A stretch of 64,000 nt of DNA from an uncultured Eubacteriales bacterium (GCA_949284175.1 CASDVE010000007.1:1-64000), one strand, 5' to 3'. Shown: positions 1-9,450, numbered from the stretch's first letter. Notes: generated from the letters alone by a model not told the origin. Translations and numbers: made by a program.

Positions 1-96
1 TCAGTCTCTGCACATCAACTATTGAAACCGCCGTGTACCGAACGGTACGCACGGTGGTGTGAGAGGACGGGAGTTAATCACTCCCTCCTACTCGAT
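1..96 (+). mobile_element. 3' end of a group II intron (domains V and VI)
   Basis: Two consecutive RNA hairpins at the window edge match the end of a bacterial group II intron. Positions 28-57 form a domain V-like hairpin: CCGCCGTG pairs with CACGGTGG, a two-base bulge (48-49) follows, and then TACC pairs with GGTA around the loop GAAC. Positions 61-93 form a domain VI-like hairpin: GAG, GGA and GGGAG pair with CTCCC, TCC and CTC, leaving an unpaired TA at 89-90 whose A is the probable branch point. The intron probably ends at GAT (94-96). The reverse-transcriptase gene would lie upstream, outside the window. The end falls 17 bases after the stop codon of the convergent ECF gene, so the element sits just behind that gene. 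Assignment is from structure and recalled family sequence. Confidence 0.8.
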
Positions 97-113
97 TATC
101 TATACATATTTTT

Positions 114-623
114 TTATAGTTTTCTTATATCAGGAACGGCAGAAAGAATCTGATAGAGGATAGAAGAGATAATGAGTCCGCTAAGTCCCTGAATAAAGTT
201 TGGAGGCATACTTAAAAGAGCTGGTTTTGCTCCGTAAAGGATCGTTTCAAAAAGTGCATACCCAATCACAACAAAGAGAGTATCAATGATTCCACAGATT
301 ATAACGGGAATAAGAGAATGGGTATCATGTTTTTTATATGTTTGAAAGAACATACTGCACGCATAGGCGATCAATCCTTTAATAAGAAAAGTGGCAGGAA
401 TATAAATAAAATATCCCCCAAAGAGATCGGCTAAACAAGAACCGATTCCACCAGCTAAGAATGCAGAGATTGGGTTTAAAAATATACCACATAAAATGAC
501 GAGAGCATCCCCAGGATGAATATAGCCATGAGTGGCAGGCACAGGAATTTGAATAAAAAATGTGGATATGCAGACAAGACTGGCAAATATCGCTGAACGT
601 GCAAGATTTTTTGTTTTTTCCAT
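114..623 (-). CDS. ECF transporter S component (vitamin-type uptake)
   Basis: Small (169 residues), very hydrophobic protein with about five to six predicted membrane helices, including a conserved-looking GDALVILCG stretch near residue 40. This fits the substrate-binding S components of energy-coupling factor transporters (riboflavin/HMP-type families). Such proteins bind a vitamin in the membrane and work with shared EcfA, EcfA' and EcfT subunits encoded elsewhere. The ATG at 621-623 is preceded by AAGGAAGG at good spacing. The gene stands alone and diverges from the his operon. The substrate cannot be read from the sequence, and I saw no riboswitch in the leader. A group II intron end lies just beyond the stop codon. 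Confidence 0.78.
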   Translation of the reverse strand: MEKTKNLARSAIFASLVCISTFFIQIPVPATHGYIHPGDALVILCGIFLNPISAFLAGGIGSCLADLFGGYFIYIPATFLIKGLIAYACSMFFQTYKKHDTHSLIPVIICGIIDTLFVVIGYALFETILYGAKPALLSMPPNFIQGLSGLIISSILYQILSAVPDIRKL

Positions 624-794
624 AATAAAATACCTTCCTTTTCTTTTATAAACTGATGTTTCATGATTGTTATGTAAATCACGTTTTTCTAGTTATACTA
701 AATATTTGGCATTGTATAAATAGCCAGATTTAATAAAAATTAAAGTACCAGATTTGAAGAAAAAGAAAGAAAAGGAAAGGATTTACAGTTTTAG

Positions 795-823
795 TTGACA
801 AAAAGGAGATTCTTTTTTATAAT
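795..823 (+). promoter_or_regulatory. Sigma-A promoter of the his operon
   Basis: Consensus TTGACA (795-800) and TATAAT (818-823) are separated by exactly 17 bases. Transcription would start near 830, giving a leader of about 90 bases before hisZ. No T-box motif is present in this leader, so control is more likely at initiation. Confidence 0.9.
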
Positions 824-824
824 A

Positions 825-857
825 TATGCTAATTCAATAAATTATCGAATTAGCATA
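825..857 (+). promoter_or_regulatory. Inverted-repeat operator candidate of the his operon
   Basis: An 11-base perfect inverted repeat, TATGCTAATTC (825-835) and GAATTAGCATA (847-857), surrounds an 11-base A/T-rich centre. It begins right behind the -10 box, covering the transcription start, which is where a repressor would act. TrpR/YerC-like HisR proteins are known histidine repressors in Firmicutes. Assigning this site to one of them is inference. Confidence 0.55.
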
Positions 858-920
858 ATAAAGCGAAAGAGCGTTACTATAAAAGAGTTATGCTATTTTA
901 TAAGAAAGAGGTGTTTTGGG

Positions 921-2132
921 ATGAATAAGAATTTATTGCACACTCCAGATGGGGTGCGGGATATTTATGGAAATGAATGTTATAAAAAGATTGAGTTGCA
1001 AAAGAGAATCCATACTGTTTTCGTTCAATATGGATATCACGATATTCAAACTCCCACCTTTGAATTTTTTGATATTTTTAATCAGGAAAAGGAATCTGTT
1101 CCTTCCAGTGAAATGTATAAATTTTTTGATCGGGAAAATCGTACATTAGTACTTAGACCCGATATGACACCTTCCATTGCACGCTGTGTGGCAAAATACT
1201 ATGACAGTGAAACAATTCTTCTGCGATTTTGTTATCAAGGCAATGTCTTTTTTAATAGCAATCGTTATCAGGGAAAGTTAAAAGAAATAACACAAGCAGG
1301 AGCAGAATTGATTCAGGATGATAGCTATGGTGCGGATGGAGAAATGATAGCCATGGCGATTGACTGCTGTTTATCCGCAGGACTTTTAGAGTTCCAGATT
1401 GAAATTGGACAGGTGGAATATTTTAAAGGGATTATAGAAGAGTGTAAAGTGGGGCAAGAAGAGCAAGAAAGAATTAGAATTTTAATTGAGAATAAAAATT
1501 TTCTTGGGTTAGAAACTTTCTTAGCCAATCTTCCTATGGAAGAATCCTATAAGGAATTGTTGTTAGAATTTGAGCATTTATACGGAGGAGAAGAAGTCCT
1601 GTTAAAAGCCAAGGCATTGACAGAGAATAAGAGAGCAAATGAAGCCATTGAACGATTATTAAAAGTACATGAATTATTAAAGATATACGGAATGGAACAT
1701 TATATTAGCTATGATCTTGGGATGTTAAACCTCTATGGATATTATACAGGAATCACGTTTCAAGGATATACCTATGGAACGGGGGATGCCATTGTAAAAG
1801 GAGGAAGGTATAATAATTTATTAAAGCAATTTGGCAAAGATGCACCATCTGTCGGATTTGCTTTTTGTATCGATGAACTATTACTGGCTTTGGAACGACA
1901 AAAATTAGGAATTACGAAAATTCCAGATACTACTTTGATTCTTTATAAGGAACAAGGAACAAAGACAGCAATACGTCTAGCAAAAGATTTAAGAAAACAG
2001 CAACAAAAGGTGGAGCTTTTTTGCATTCAAAAGGAAGCTATGAAAGAAGAGTGCATTGCCTATGGGAAGAAAGAAAGAGTAAAAGAGATTCTTTTCATAG
2101 AAAAAGAGGAAGAAGTTGTAGCAATTCCTTAA
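921..2132 (+). CDS. hisZ: ATP phosphoribosyltransferase regulatory subunit HisZ
   Basis: HisZ is a catalytically inactive histidyl-tRNA synthetase paralogue. It joins short-form HisG to make the octameric first enzyme of histidine synthesis and mediates histidine feedback. The 403-residue product opens with the class II synthetase-like TPDGVRDI stretch and keeps the motif 2-like region ([13 protein letters not shown] near residue 85) and a C-terminal glycine-rich GGRYNNLL segment. The ATG at 921 has AAAGAGG upstream. The open frame continues upstream to 795, but that would place the start inside the promoter. hisG follows 44 bases later, as expected for partners of one complex. Confidence 0.93.
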   Translation: MNKNLLHTPDGVRDIYGNECYKKIELQKRIHTVFVQYGYHDIQTPTFEFFDIFNQEKESVPSSEMYKFFDRENRTLVLRPDMTPSIARCVAKYYDSETILLRFCYQGNVFFNSNRYQGKLKEITQAGAELIQDDSYGADGEMIAMAIDCCLSAGLLEFQIEIGQVEYFKGIIEECKVGQEEQERIRILIENKNFLGLETFLANLPMEESYKELLLEFEHLYGGEEVLLKAKALTENKRANEAIERLLKVHELLKIYGMEHYISYDLGMLNLYGYYTGITFQGYTYGTGDAIVKGGRYNNLLKQFGKDAPSVGFAFCIDELLLALERQKLGITKIPDTTLILYKEQGTKTAIRLAKDLRKQQQKVELFCIQKEAMKEECIAYGKKERVKEILFIEKEEEVVAIP

Positions 2133-2176
2133 ATGCTCCGTTACAAAAAGTAGAAACAATGAGAAAGGAGCTATAT

Positions 2177-2824
2177 ATGAGATATTTGACATTTGCTCTT
2201 GCCAAGGGAAGGCTTGCAAAAGAAACGTTAAAGCGATTGGAGAAAATTGGAATTACCTGTGAAGAAATTCATGATCCCAATACAAGAAAACTTGTTTTTG
2301 TTAATGAAGAACAGAAAGTAAAATTCTTTCTTGCAAAGGCTACGGATGTTCCTACTTATGTGGAATATGGGGTGGCGGATATTGGAGTGGTTGGAAAGGA
2401 TACTATTTTAGAAGAAAGAAGAAAACTTTATGAAGTGCTTGATCTAGGATTTGGAAAGTGTCGGATGTGTGTATGTGGGAGAGAAGAGGTAAGAGAAAAG
2501 CTCCATCATAATGAATTAATTCGGGTGGCAACCAAATATCCGGAGATCGCAAGGGATTATTTTTACAACAAAAAGCATCAAACAGTGGAGATTATTAAGT
2601 TAAATGGTTCTGTGGAACTAGGACCTGTTGTGGGACTTTCTGAAGTGATTGTGGATATTGTAGAAACAGGTTCCACTTTAAAAGAGAATGGATTAAAAGT
2701 TTTGGAGGAAATCTGTCCATTATCCGCAAGAATGGTAGTGAATCAAGTGAGTTTAAAGATGGAGCAGGAGAGGATTCGTCAGATCATAAAACAACTTCGG
2801 GAATTACAACAAGAGATGGAATAA
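2177..2824 (+). CDS. hisG: ATP phosphoribosyltransferase, short-form catalytic subunit HisG
   Basis: Catalyses the first committed step of histidine synthesis, joining ATP and PRPP to give phosphoribosyl-ATP. At 215 residues it is the short form, which lacks the C-terminal regulatory domain and needs HisZ. That agrees with hisZ lying directly upstream. Visible family features include the N-terminal FALAKGRL, the [11 protein letters not shown] segment and the PRPP-binding-like [14 protein letters not shown] near residues 155-168. The ATG at 2177 has AAAGGAG six bases before it. An earlier in-frame ATG at 2159 overlaps that ribosome site and is less likely. Confidence 0.95.
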   Translation: MRYLTFALAKGRLAKETLKRLEKIGITCEEIHDPNTRKLVFVNEEQKVKFFLAKATDVPTYVEYGVADIGVVGKDTILEERRKLYEVLDLGFGKCRMCVCGREEVREKLHHNELIRVATKYPEIARDYFYNKKHQTVEIIKLNGSVELGPVVGLSEVIVDIVETGSTLKENGLKVLEEICPLSARMVVNQVSLKMEQERIRQIIKQLRELQQEME

Positions 2825-2842
2825 AGATAGGAGGAGTTAGGC

Positions 2843-4141
2843 ATGAGAGTTGTTCGTTTAGATGAAAACACAAAAAAAGATATTTTGAATACATTATTAA
2901 AACGCAGTCCGAATCACTATGGAACTTATATGGAACAGGTACAGACAATTGTGGAACGAGTGAAAATAGAAGGAGATTTAGCTCTTTTTGACTATACAAA
3001 ACAGTTTGATGGTTTTGGATTGACAAAAGAAAATGTGCGTGTAACGGAAGAGGAGATTGAAGAGGCGTATCAAGAAGTGGATGCTTCTTTAATTGAGATT
3101 ATTAGAAAATCATTAAAAAATATTCGAGAGTATCATCAAAAACAGATGCAGTATAGTTGGTTTGATAGCAAGCCAGATGGAACGATGTTGGGACAAAAAG
3201 TGACACCATTACAAAAAGTAGGGGTCTATGTTCCGGGAGGGAAGGCTTCCTATCCATCTTCTGTTCTTATGAACATTGCACCAGCACAGGTGGCAGGCGT
3301 TCCTAATATTATAATGGTGACACCTTGTAATAAAGAGGGAAAGATAAATCCAGTGACTCTCGTGTCAGCAAAGGAAGCAGGAGTGACACAGGTGTATCGA
3401 ATCGGGGGAGCACAAGCCATTTCAGCTCTTGCCTATGGTACAGAAAGCATTCCAAAAGTGGATAAAATTGTTGGCCCTGGTAATATCTATGTAGCTCTTG
3501 CAAAAAAAGCGGTCTATGGAAATGTGAGTATTGATTCCATTGCCGGACCGAGTGAAATTTTAGTTCTTGCTGATGAAAGTGCGAATCCTAGATTTGTGGC
3601 ATCGGATCTCTTATCCCAAGCAGAACATGATGAACTAGCTAGTGCTATTCTTGTGACCACCAGTGAGCAATTGGCAAAGGATGTGGAAAAAGAGGTTCAA
3701 AGATTGTTAGAGCAGTTGTCAAGAAAAGAGATTTTATTAAAATCTTTACAGAATTTTGGATATATTTTAATTGCTGATACGATGGAAGAAGCAATTGAAA
3801 CTGCTAACGAGATCGCCTCTGAGCATTTAGAGATTATGACAAAAAATCCATTTGAAGTCATGATGAAGATTCAAAATGCTGGAGCAATTTTTATAGGGGA
3901 ATATAGTTCAGAGCCTCTTGGAGATTATTTTGCAGGTCCTAACCATGTCCTTCCGACAAATGGAACAGCGAAATTTTTCTCTCCATTATCTGTGGATGAC
4001 TTTGTGAAAAAGTCAAGCATTATTTATTATTCAAAAGAAGCCTTAAAACCAGTCCATAAAGATATTATTGCATTTGCCAATGCAGAGCAGTTAACCGCCC
4101 ATGCAAATTCCATTTCCGTTCGTTTTGAAGAGAAAGAGTAG
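2843..4141 (+). CDS. hisD: Histidinol dehydrogenase
   Basis: Zinc- and NAD-dependent enzyme for the last two oxidations, L-histidinol to L-histidine. The 432-residue length is normal for the family. Recognisable landmarks are VYVPGGKASYPSSVLMN, the IAGPSEILVLAD motif, the zinc-ligand stretch LSQAEHDELA near residue 260 and GPNHVLPT near residue 360. The ATG at 2843 follows AGGAGGAG. It is the third gene of the his operon, 18 bases behind hisG, and nothing suggests a transcript end between them. Confidence 0.96.
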   Translation: MRVVRLDENTKKDILNTLLKRSPNHYGTYMEQVQTIVERVKIEGDLALFDYTKQFDGFGLTKENVRVTEEEIEEAYQEVDASLIEIIRKSLKNIREYHQKQMQYSWFDSKPDGTMLGQKVTPLQKVGVYVPGGKASYPSSVLMNIAPAQVAGVPNIIMVTPCNKEGKINPVTLVSAKEAGVTQVYRIGGAQAISALAYGTESIPKVDKIVGPGNIYVALAKKAVYGNVSIDSIAGPSEILVLADESANPRFVASDLLSQAEHDELASAILVTTSEQLAKDVEKEVQRLLEQLSRKEILLKSLQNFGYILIADTMEEAIETANEIASEHLEIMTKNPFEVMMKIQNAGAIFIGEYSSEPLGDYFAGPNHVLPTNGTAKFFSPLSVDDFVKKSSIIYYSKEALKPVHKDIIAFANAEQLTAHANSISVRFEEKE

Positions 4142-4153
4142 ATGTACAAATGC

Positions 4154-4183
4154 TTGAATTTGAGAATAAAAGTATGATATAAT
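4154..4183 (+). promoter_or_regulatory. Internal promoter candidate ahead of hisB
   Basis: TTGAAT (4154-4159) and TATAAT (4178-4183) lie 18 bases apart, and a TG dinucleotide one base before the -10 makes it an extended -10. It lies in the 124-base gap between hisD and hisB. It would give hisB and the HisIE fusion a second transcript. Confidence 0.55.
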
Positions 4184-4265
4184 AAATACACAGCAAAAAA
4201 AGTCAAACAATAATGTGGAAAGTATTAAAATAACGAATAATATCGTTTCTTTGGAAGGAGGGTAT

Positions 4266-4853
4266 ATGGACAGAAGAGCATCAATTACTAGAACGACAAA
4301 GGAAACAGATATTCGGTTAACCTTTTGTGTGGATGGAAGCGGACAGGCGGATATTCATACAGGAATTGGTTTTTTTGATCATATGCTTCATAGTTTTTCT
4401 CGTCATGGATTTTTTGATATAGATTTGCACGTAAAAGGAGATCTAGAAGTCGATTGTCACCATACAATTGAAGATGTAGGAATTGTTCTTGGACAAGTGA
4501 TAAAAGAGGCACTTGGGGAGAAAAAGGCGATAAAGAGGTATGGATCTTTTATACTACCAATGGATGAGTCGTTGGTTTTATGCAGTTTAGATCTATCGGG
4601 AAGACCTTATCTTGTCTTTGATGCGACGTTTACCGCACAAAGAGTAGGTGATTTTGATACGGAGATGGCAAAAGAATTTTTCTATGCAGTTTCTTATGGA
4701 GCAGGAATGAATTTGCATCTGAAAGAACTGAGTGGAGGGAATAACCATCATTTGTTGGAAGCAATGTTTAAAGCATTTGCAAAGGCTTTAGATGAAGCAA
4801 CAAAACTCGATCCAAGAATTACCGATGTTTTGTCAACAAAAGGTTTTTTGTAA
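4266..4853 (+). CDS. hisB: Imidazoleglycerol-phosphate dehydratase
   Basis: Converts imidazoleglycerol phosphate to imidazoleacetol phosphate. The 195-residue single-domain form lacks the histidinol-phosphatase domain found in enterics. The metal-binding family motifs are present: GIGFFDHMLHSFSRHG, DCHHTIEDVG and the later SGGNNHHLLEA. The start at 4266 gives the usual N-terminus (DRRASITRTTKET) and has GGAAGGAGGG just upstream. The frame is open further upstream, but that adds residues foreign to the family. Confidence 0.95.
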   Translation: MDRRASITRTTKETDIRLTFCVDGSGQADIHTGIGFFDHMLHSFSRHGFFDIDLHVKGDLEVDCHHTIEDVGIVLGQVIKEALGEKKAIKRYGSFILPMDESLVLCSLDLSGRPYLVFDATFTAQRVGDFDTEMAKEFFYAVSYGAGMNLHLKELSGGNNHHLLEAMFKAFAKALDEATKLDPRITDVLSTKGFL

Positions 4854-4919
4854 TTCTTGAGCAAACGAGTATTAAAATTTAGCATAGGTTTATGCGTGGT
4901 TGGAAAGGGAGAATGGAAC

Positions 4920-6185
4920 ATGAATGAATACACAAAAGTAATTCCTTGTTTAGACTTAGAAAAACCATTGGAAATGGCAAAGTACTATAATGATAATGGG
5001 GCAGATGAAATCGCATATTTTGATAGCAAAGCTACAAAAGAAGGAAGAGAAACGAACATTGAAATGATCCGAGAGATTGCAAGAGTGGTGGACATTCCTC
5101 TTTTGGTATGCGGTGGAATCAAAAAATTAGAAGATGTAAAAAAGGCACTGTATGCAGGTGCTTCTAAAGTCTGCATTAACTCTGCTGCGGTTGCAAATAA
5201 GGATATTGTAAGAGAGATTTCCGAACGCTTTGGTTCCGAACGTTTGATCGTGGCAATCGATTTGAGCATAATGGGAGATCCTGTGGAATGGGCAAAAGAA
5301 GTTGTCAGGTTAGGTGCTGGCGAAATTCTTCTCATCCATAATAACCAAGTCCCAAATTATGTGGAAATTGTAAAAGAAATAAAAAAAGTAGTGCCAGTGC
5401 CAGTCATTGTGTCCAGTTATAGCACAGATGCAAAAGAACTCGCTGATATGGTGAATCAAACCAATGCAGAATCCATTTCTCTGTACAACCTTGATAAGAT
5501 GGATATTATGGAAATAAAACAGACATTTGCAACAGAACATATTGAAGTCAACACATTTCAAAGTGCGATTCCATTTGAAGAATTTAAGTTGGATGAAAAT
5601 GGATTGATTCCTTGTATTGTGCAGGATTATAAAACAGCAGAAGTTCTTATGATGGCATATATGAATCAGGAATCTTATGAAGAAACCATTCGTTCTGGTA
5701 GGATGACTTATTATAGCAGAAGTCGTAAAGAGATTTGGAAAAAGGGAGAAACTTCTGGGAATTTCCAATATGTAAAAGAATTAGTCATTGACTGTGATAA
5801 AGACACCATTTTGGCAAAAGTATCTCAAATAGGGGTTGCCTGCCATACAGGAAGTAGAAGTTGTTTCTTCACAGAGCTTGTGAAAAAAGAATATGATGAC
5901 ACCAATCCACTCACTGTATTTGAAGATGTATTCCACATCATTCAAGAGAGAAAGAAAAATCCAAAAGAAGGTTCTTATACGAATTATCTTTTCGATAAGG
6001 GCATTGATAAGATTCTAAAAAAACTGGGGGAAGAATGCACAGAGATTGTGATTGCAGCCAAGAACCCGGATGCAGAAGAGATAAAATACGAAATTTCAGA
6101 TTTCCTCTATCATTTGATGGTATTGATGGCAGAACGAGGATTGGAATGGAAGGACATCACCAATGAGTTGGCGGAACGGCGTTAA
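4920..6185 (+). CDS. hisIE: HisF-like/HisI/HisE three-domain fusion
   Basis: A 421-residue protein in three parts. Residues 1-212 resemble HisF ([26 protein letters not shown]). Residues 220-325 are phosphoribosyl-AMP cyclohydrolase HisI with the metal site DCDKD (291-295) and [12 protein letters not shown]. Residues 335-421 are phosphoribosyl-ATP pyrophosphatase HisE with [13 protein letters not shown]. HisI and HisE carry out steps two and three of the pathway. The HisF-like part keeps both aspartates at the positions of the catalytic pair (D12, D114). It lacks the phosphate-binding glycine segments: the usual loop after CLD is deleted, and VSSYS stands where SGG is expected. It is therefore probably not an active cyclase. 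ATG 4920 with upstream GGGAG is preferred over a TTG at 4857. Confidence 0.9.
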   Translation: MNEYTKVIPCLDLEKPLEMAKYYNDNGADEIAYFDSKATKEGRETNIEMIREIARVVDIPLLVCGGIKKLEDVKKALYAGASKVCINSAAVANKDIVREISERFGSERLIVAIDLSIMGDPVEWAKEVVRLGAGEILLIHNNQVPNYVEIVKEIKKVVPVPVIVSSYSTDAKELADMVNQTNAESISLYNLDKMDIMEIKQTFATEHIEVNTFQSAIPFEEFKLDENGLIPCIVQDYKTAEVLMMAYMNQESYEETIRSGRMTYYSRSRKEIWKKGETSGNFQYVKELVIDCDKDTILAKVSQIGVACHTGSRSCFFTELVKKEYDDTNPLTVFEDVFHIIQERKKNPKEGSYTNYLFDKGIDKILKKLGEECTEIVIAAKNPDAEEIKYEISDFLYHLMVLMAERGLEWKDITNELAERR

Positions 6186-6233
6186 TACTGAAATAAATTT
6201 GAAGGGCAAGTTCAAGTGATAAAAAAATAAGGA

Positions 6234-6281
6234 GAGGTATTAGGAAGAGAGAAAGTATAAATTTCCTAATATCTCTTTTTT
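6234..6281 (+). terminator. Rho-independent terminator of the his operon
   Basis: GAGGTATTAGGAA (6234-6246) pairs with TTCCTAATATCTC (6263-6275), with one G-T pair, followed by a run of six T. It ends the his operon about 50 bases after the last stop codon. Confidence 0.85.
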
Positions 6282-6336
6282 ATTTACGCAAAGACAACGA
6301 GCTATGCGAGAGCATGTATGCTCACATGGCGACTGT
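6282..6336 (+). repeat. Dispersed hairpin repeat, copy 1
   Basis: Begins ATTTACGCAAAGACAACGAG, immediately behind the T-tract of the his terminator, and continues into a GCGAGAGCAT/ATGCTC stem ending ATGGCGACTG. It is nearly identical to 44732-44787 and related to the inverted copy at 59568-59620. Confidence 0.8.
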
Positions 6337-6603
6337 CTACGAGAATCAGAGTTGTTATTGCTATATATCCAGAAAATAAAGGGGAAATTCATAAAAATGG
6401 TGTATTCCACACTAGAAAAGTTATTTACTAATTTAAAATTTATGGTATTATTATATAGATACATCTAAATACTAAAAAAAGTATTAGAACAATTAAAATA
6501 TTTAGCATTATGTAGTCATTTGACAAGAAGGAATGGGCAGAACGCTTTATTTCTTTATCAATAAATTTAAAAATGAGATATCATTTATTAGGAGGATAAA
6601 AAA

Positions 6604-9243
6604 GTGCAACAATATGGTTTGAATGAACTAAGAAGAATGTTCCTTGAATTTTTTGAAAGCAAAGGACATTTAAAATTAAATAGTTTTTCTTTAGTTCCAC
6701 ATAATGACAACAGTTTATTATTAATCAATTCCGGTATGGCTCCATTAAAACCATACTTTACAGGACAAGAAATTCCACCAAGAAAGAGAGTGACAACTTG
6801 TCAAAAATGTATTCGTACAGGGGATATTGAGAATGTTGGAAAAACAGCACGTCATGGTACATTTTTTGAAATGCTTGGTAATTTCTCTTTTGGTGATTAT
6901 TTTAAGCATGAAGCCATTGCATGGTCATGGGAATTTTTAACAAAAGTCGTTGGACTGGAAGAAGATCGCCTTTATCCATCTATTTATGTGGATGATGATG
7001 AAGCATTTGAAATTTGGAATAAAGAGATTGGAATTCCAGCAGAGCGTATTTTCCGTTTTGGAAAAGAGGATAACTTCTGGGAACATGGTTCTGGCCCATG
7101 TGGTCCATGTTCTGAAATTTATTATGATCGTGGAGAAAAATATGGCTGTGGAGATCCAAACTGTACCGTAGGTTGTGAATGCGATCGCTATATGGAAGTA
7201 TGGAATAACGTATTCACACAGTTTGAAAGTGATGGACATGGCAACTATGCAGAATTAGAACAAAAAAATATTGATACTGGTATGGGACTTGAGCGTCTTG
7301 CTGTTGTTGTGCAAGATGTGGATTCTATCTTTGATGTGGATACCATTCAAGCTCTTCGTAATAAAGTATGCGAAATTGCAGGTGTTACTTATAAAGAAAA
7401 CGATCAAACAGATATTTCTATTCGTGTGATTACGGATCATATTCGTTCTGCTACCTTTATGATTTCAGATGGAATTATGCCTACAAATGAAGGAAGAGGC
7501 TATGTGCTTCGTCGTTTAATTCGTCGTGCAGCACGTCATGGAAGATTACTTGGAATCGAAGGAAAATTCCTTGCAAAATTAAGTGAAACAGTTATTGGCA
7601 CTTCTAAAGATGGATATCCAGAATTGGATGAGAAAAAAGAATTTATTTTTAAAGTACTAACACAGGAAGAAGATAAATTCAACAGTACCATCGATCAAGG
7701 ACTTAGTATTTTATCCGACATGCAAAAAGAAATGAAAGAACAGGGTGTTACTGTTTTATCAGGAGAAAATGCGTTCAAATTATATGACACATATGGATTT
7801 CCTCTTGATTTAACAAAGGAAATCTTTGAAGAGCAAGGACTTAGCATTGATGAAGAAGGATTTAAGTCCGCTATGGAAGAGCAGAGAGTGAAAGCACGTA
7901 CTGCAAGAAAGACAACAAACTATATGGGTGCAGATGCCACTGTATATGAAGAACTGGATCCGGCGATGACAACAGAGTTTGTTGGATATGATCGTTTCAC
8001 TCATGAATCCACAATTTCTGCCATAACAACAGAGAGTGAAGTGGTAGAAGGCTTATCTGAAGGGATGAAAGGCTCTATTATTGTTCCTGAAACACCTTTT
8101 TATGCTACAATGGGTGGACAAGAAGGCGACAAAGGAACGATTCAAACAGATAGTGCTACATTTAAAGTAGAAGATACCATTAAGGTAGTAGGTGGAAAAT
8201 ACGCTCATATTGGTACGGTTGTAAAGGGCATGTTCAAAGTTGGCGATAAAGTAACGTTATGTGTGGATGAAGAGAATCGTGTGAACACAGCAAAAAATCA
8301 TAGTGCAACTCATCTCTTACAAAAAGCATTAAAAGTTGTTCTTGGAAATCATGTAGAACAAAAAGGATCTTATGTAGGGGCAGAGCGTCTTCGTTTTGAC
8401 TTTGCACATTTCCAAGCGATGACAAAAGAAGAGTTACAAAAAGTAGAAGATATGGTAAATGCCGAAATTTCTGCAAATCTTCCAGTTGTAACAGAAATCA
8501 TGTCCATAGAAGATGCGAAAAAGTCAGGAGCAATGGCTTTATTTGGTGAAAAATATGGAGAAAGTGTTCGTGTTGTATCCATGGGAGAGTTTTCAAAAGA
8601 GCTTTGTGGTGGTACTCATGTGACAAATACTGGTATTATCAGCACATTTAAAATTGTTTCTGAAGGCGGTGTGGCAGCTGGTGTTCGTCGTATTGAAGCG
8701 TTGACGGGAAAAGGTGCTTTTGCTTATTATAAAGAAATGGAAGAAGAACTTCATCGTTCAGCAAAAGTGGCAAAGACAGAGCCAGCAAAATTATCCGAAA
8801 AAATTGAAAGTTTATTGGAAGAAATCAAAGCACTTCATAGTGAAAATGAAAAATTAAAAGACAAGCTGGCAAAAAATGCTGTCGGTGATGTTATGGAAAA
8901 AGTTGTAGAAGTAGAAGGATTCAAAGTGCTTCCTGTTAAGATGGAGGGCGTTGACATGAATGCCCTTCGCAATTTAGGGGATGAATTAAAAACCAAAATT
9001 GGAAGTGGAATGGTTGTGTTAGCTTCTGCAAAAGATGGAAAAGTGAATTTAATCGCAATGGCGACAGAAGATGCAATAAAAGCTGGCGGTCATGCTGGAA
9101 ATCTTATTAAAGAAATTGCAACACTTGTTGGAGGTGGCGGAGGTGGACGCCCAAATATGGCTCAAGCAGGTGGAAAGAATCCAGAAGGAATTGATACAGC
9201 ATTAGAAAAAGCTGTTGAAGTAGCAAAGAATCAATTAGCATAG
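6604..9243 (+). CDS. alaS: Alanyl-tRNA synthetase
   Basis: Charges tRNA-Ala, and its editing domain removes mischarged serine or glycine. The 879-residue protein has the normal AlaRS order. It starts with the class II catalytic domain (RRMFLEFFESKGH at the start, TCQKCIRTGDIENVG near 65, GMGLERLAVVVQ near 230). The editing domain follows, with zinc-site motifs HSATHLLQKAL near 564 and CGGTH near 668. A coiled coil comes next (about 720-760). The C-Ala domain ends in a glycine-rich GGGGGGRPNMAQAGGK. It starts with GTG at 6604 behind TAGGAGG. It appears to be a single-gene unit with its own terminator. Confidence 0.97.
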   Translation: MQQYGLNELRRMFLEFFESKGHLKLNSFSLVPHNDNSLLLINSGMAPLKPYFTGQEIPPRKRVTTCQKCIRTGDIENVGKTARHGTFFEMLGNFSFGDYFKHEAIAWSWEFLTKVVGLEEDRLYPSIYVDDDEAFEIWNKEIGIPAERIFRFGKEDNFWEHGSGPCGPCSEIYYDRGEKYGCGDPNCTVGCECDRYMEVWNNVFTQFESDGHGNYAELEQKNIDTGMGLERLAVVVQDVDSIFDVDTIQALRNKVCEIAGVTYKENDQTDISIRVITDHIRSATFMISDGIMPTNEGRGYVLRRLIRRAARHGRLLGIEGKFLAKLSETVIGTSKDGYPELDEKKEFIFKVLTQEEDKFNSTIDQGLSILSDMQKEMKEQGVTVLSGENAFKLYDTYGFPLDLTKEIFEEQGLSIDEEGFKSAMEEQRVKARTARKTTNYMGADATVYEELDPAMTTEFVGYDRFTHESTISAITTESEVVEGLSEGMKGSIIVPETPFYATMGGQEGDKGTIQTDSATFKVEDTIKVVGGKYAHIGTVVKGMFKVGDKVTLCVDEENRVNTAKNHSATHLLQKALKVVLGNHVEQKGSYVGAERLRFDFAHFQAMTKEELQKVEDMVNAEISANLPVVTEIMSIEDAKKSGAMALFGEKYGESVRVVSMGEFSKELCGGTHVTNTGIISTFKIVSEGGVAAGVRRIEALTGKGAFAYYKEMEEELHRSAKVAKTEPAKLSEKIESLLEEIKALHSENEKLKDKLAKNAVGDVMEKVVEVEGFKVLPVKMEGVDMNALRNLGDELKTKIGSGMVVLASAKDGKVNLIAMATEDAIKAGGHAGNLIKEIATLVGGGGGGRPNMAQAGGKNPEGIDTALEKAVEVAKNQLA

Positions 9244-9260
9244 TTTTATATTTTATTTTC

Positions 9261-9296
9261 AAGGTGGTAGTATAGAAATACTATCACCTTTGTTTT
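9261..9296 (+). terminator. Terminator of alaS
   Basis: AAGGTGGTAGTAT (9261-9273) pairs with ATACTATCACCTT (9278-9290) around a four-base loop, followed by TGTTTT. Confidence 0.85.
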
Positions 9297-9323
9297 ACGC
9301 AAACAGTGCTTCTTATCGTTGTT
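9293..9323 (+). repeat. Short relative of the dispersed repeat
   Basis: TTTTACGCAAACAG directly follows the alaS terminator and continues to CTTATCGTTGTT. That tail also appears in the reverse complement of the mutL-leader copy (62406-62446). It is probably a shortened or eroded member, and weaker than the three main copies. Confidence 0.4.
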
Positions 9324-9421
9324 TTCTATACAAATATATAATAAAAATTGGAGTTTTTTGGTTATTTTTTGGACAAAAGATACAATAATGATTCTGGAAA
9401 GAAAAAAATCGTATAAAGATA

Positions 9422-9450
9422 TTGTTAAAAAAATGGATTTGTTGTAAAAT
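9422..9450 (+). promoter_or_regulatory. Promoter candidate of the chemotaxis receptor gene
   Basis: TTGTTA (9422-9427) and TAAAAT (9445-9450) lie 17 bases apart, about 85 bases before the start codon. No sigma-D (flagellar) motif was found. Confidence 0.5.

Larger units (their letters stand above)
6186..6603. other. Intergenic region between the his operon and alaS
   Basis: The gap contains the his terminator, copy 1 of the dispersed hairpin repeat and a short stem (AATACT/AGTATT around 6467-6485). There are two weak promoter candidates: an extended -10 TGGTATTAT at 6443-6451, and TTGACA at 6520-6525 with a poor -10. I found no T-box specifier or AGGGTGG-type antiterminator ahead of alaS. 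No coding region is convincing. Confidence 0.6.

Noticed and set aside
6340-6600. T-box riboswitch ahead of alaS
   Set aside because: No AGGGTGG-type T-box sequence, no specifier-loop pattern and no terminator/antiterminator pair could be found.
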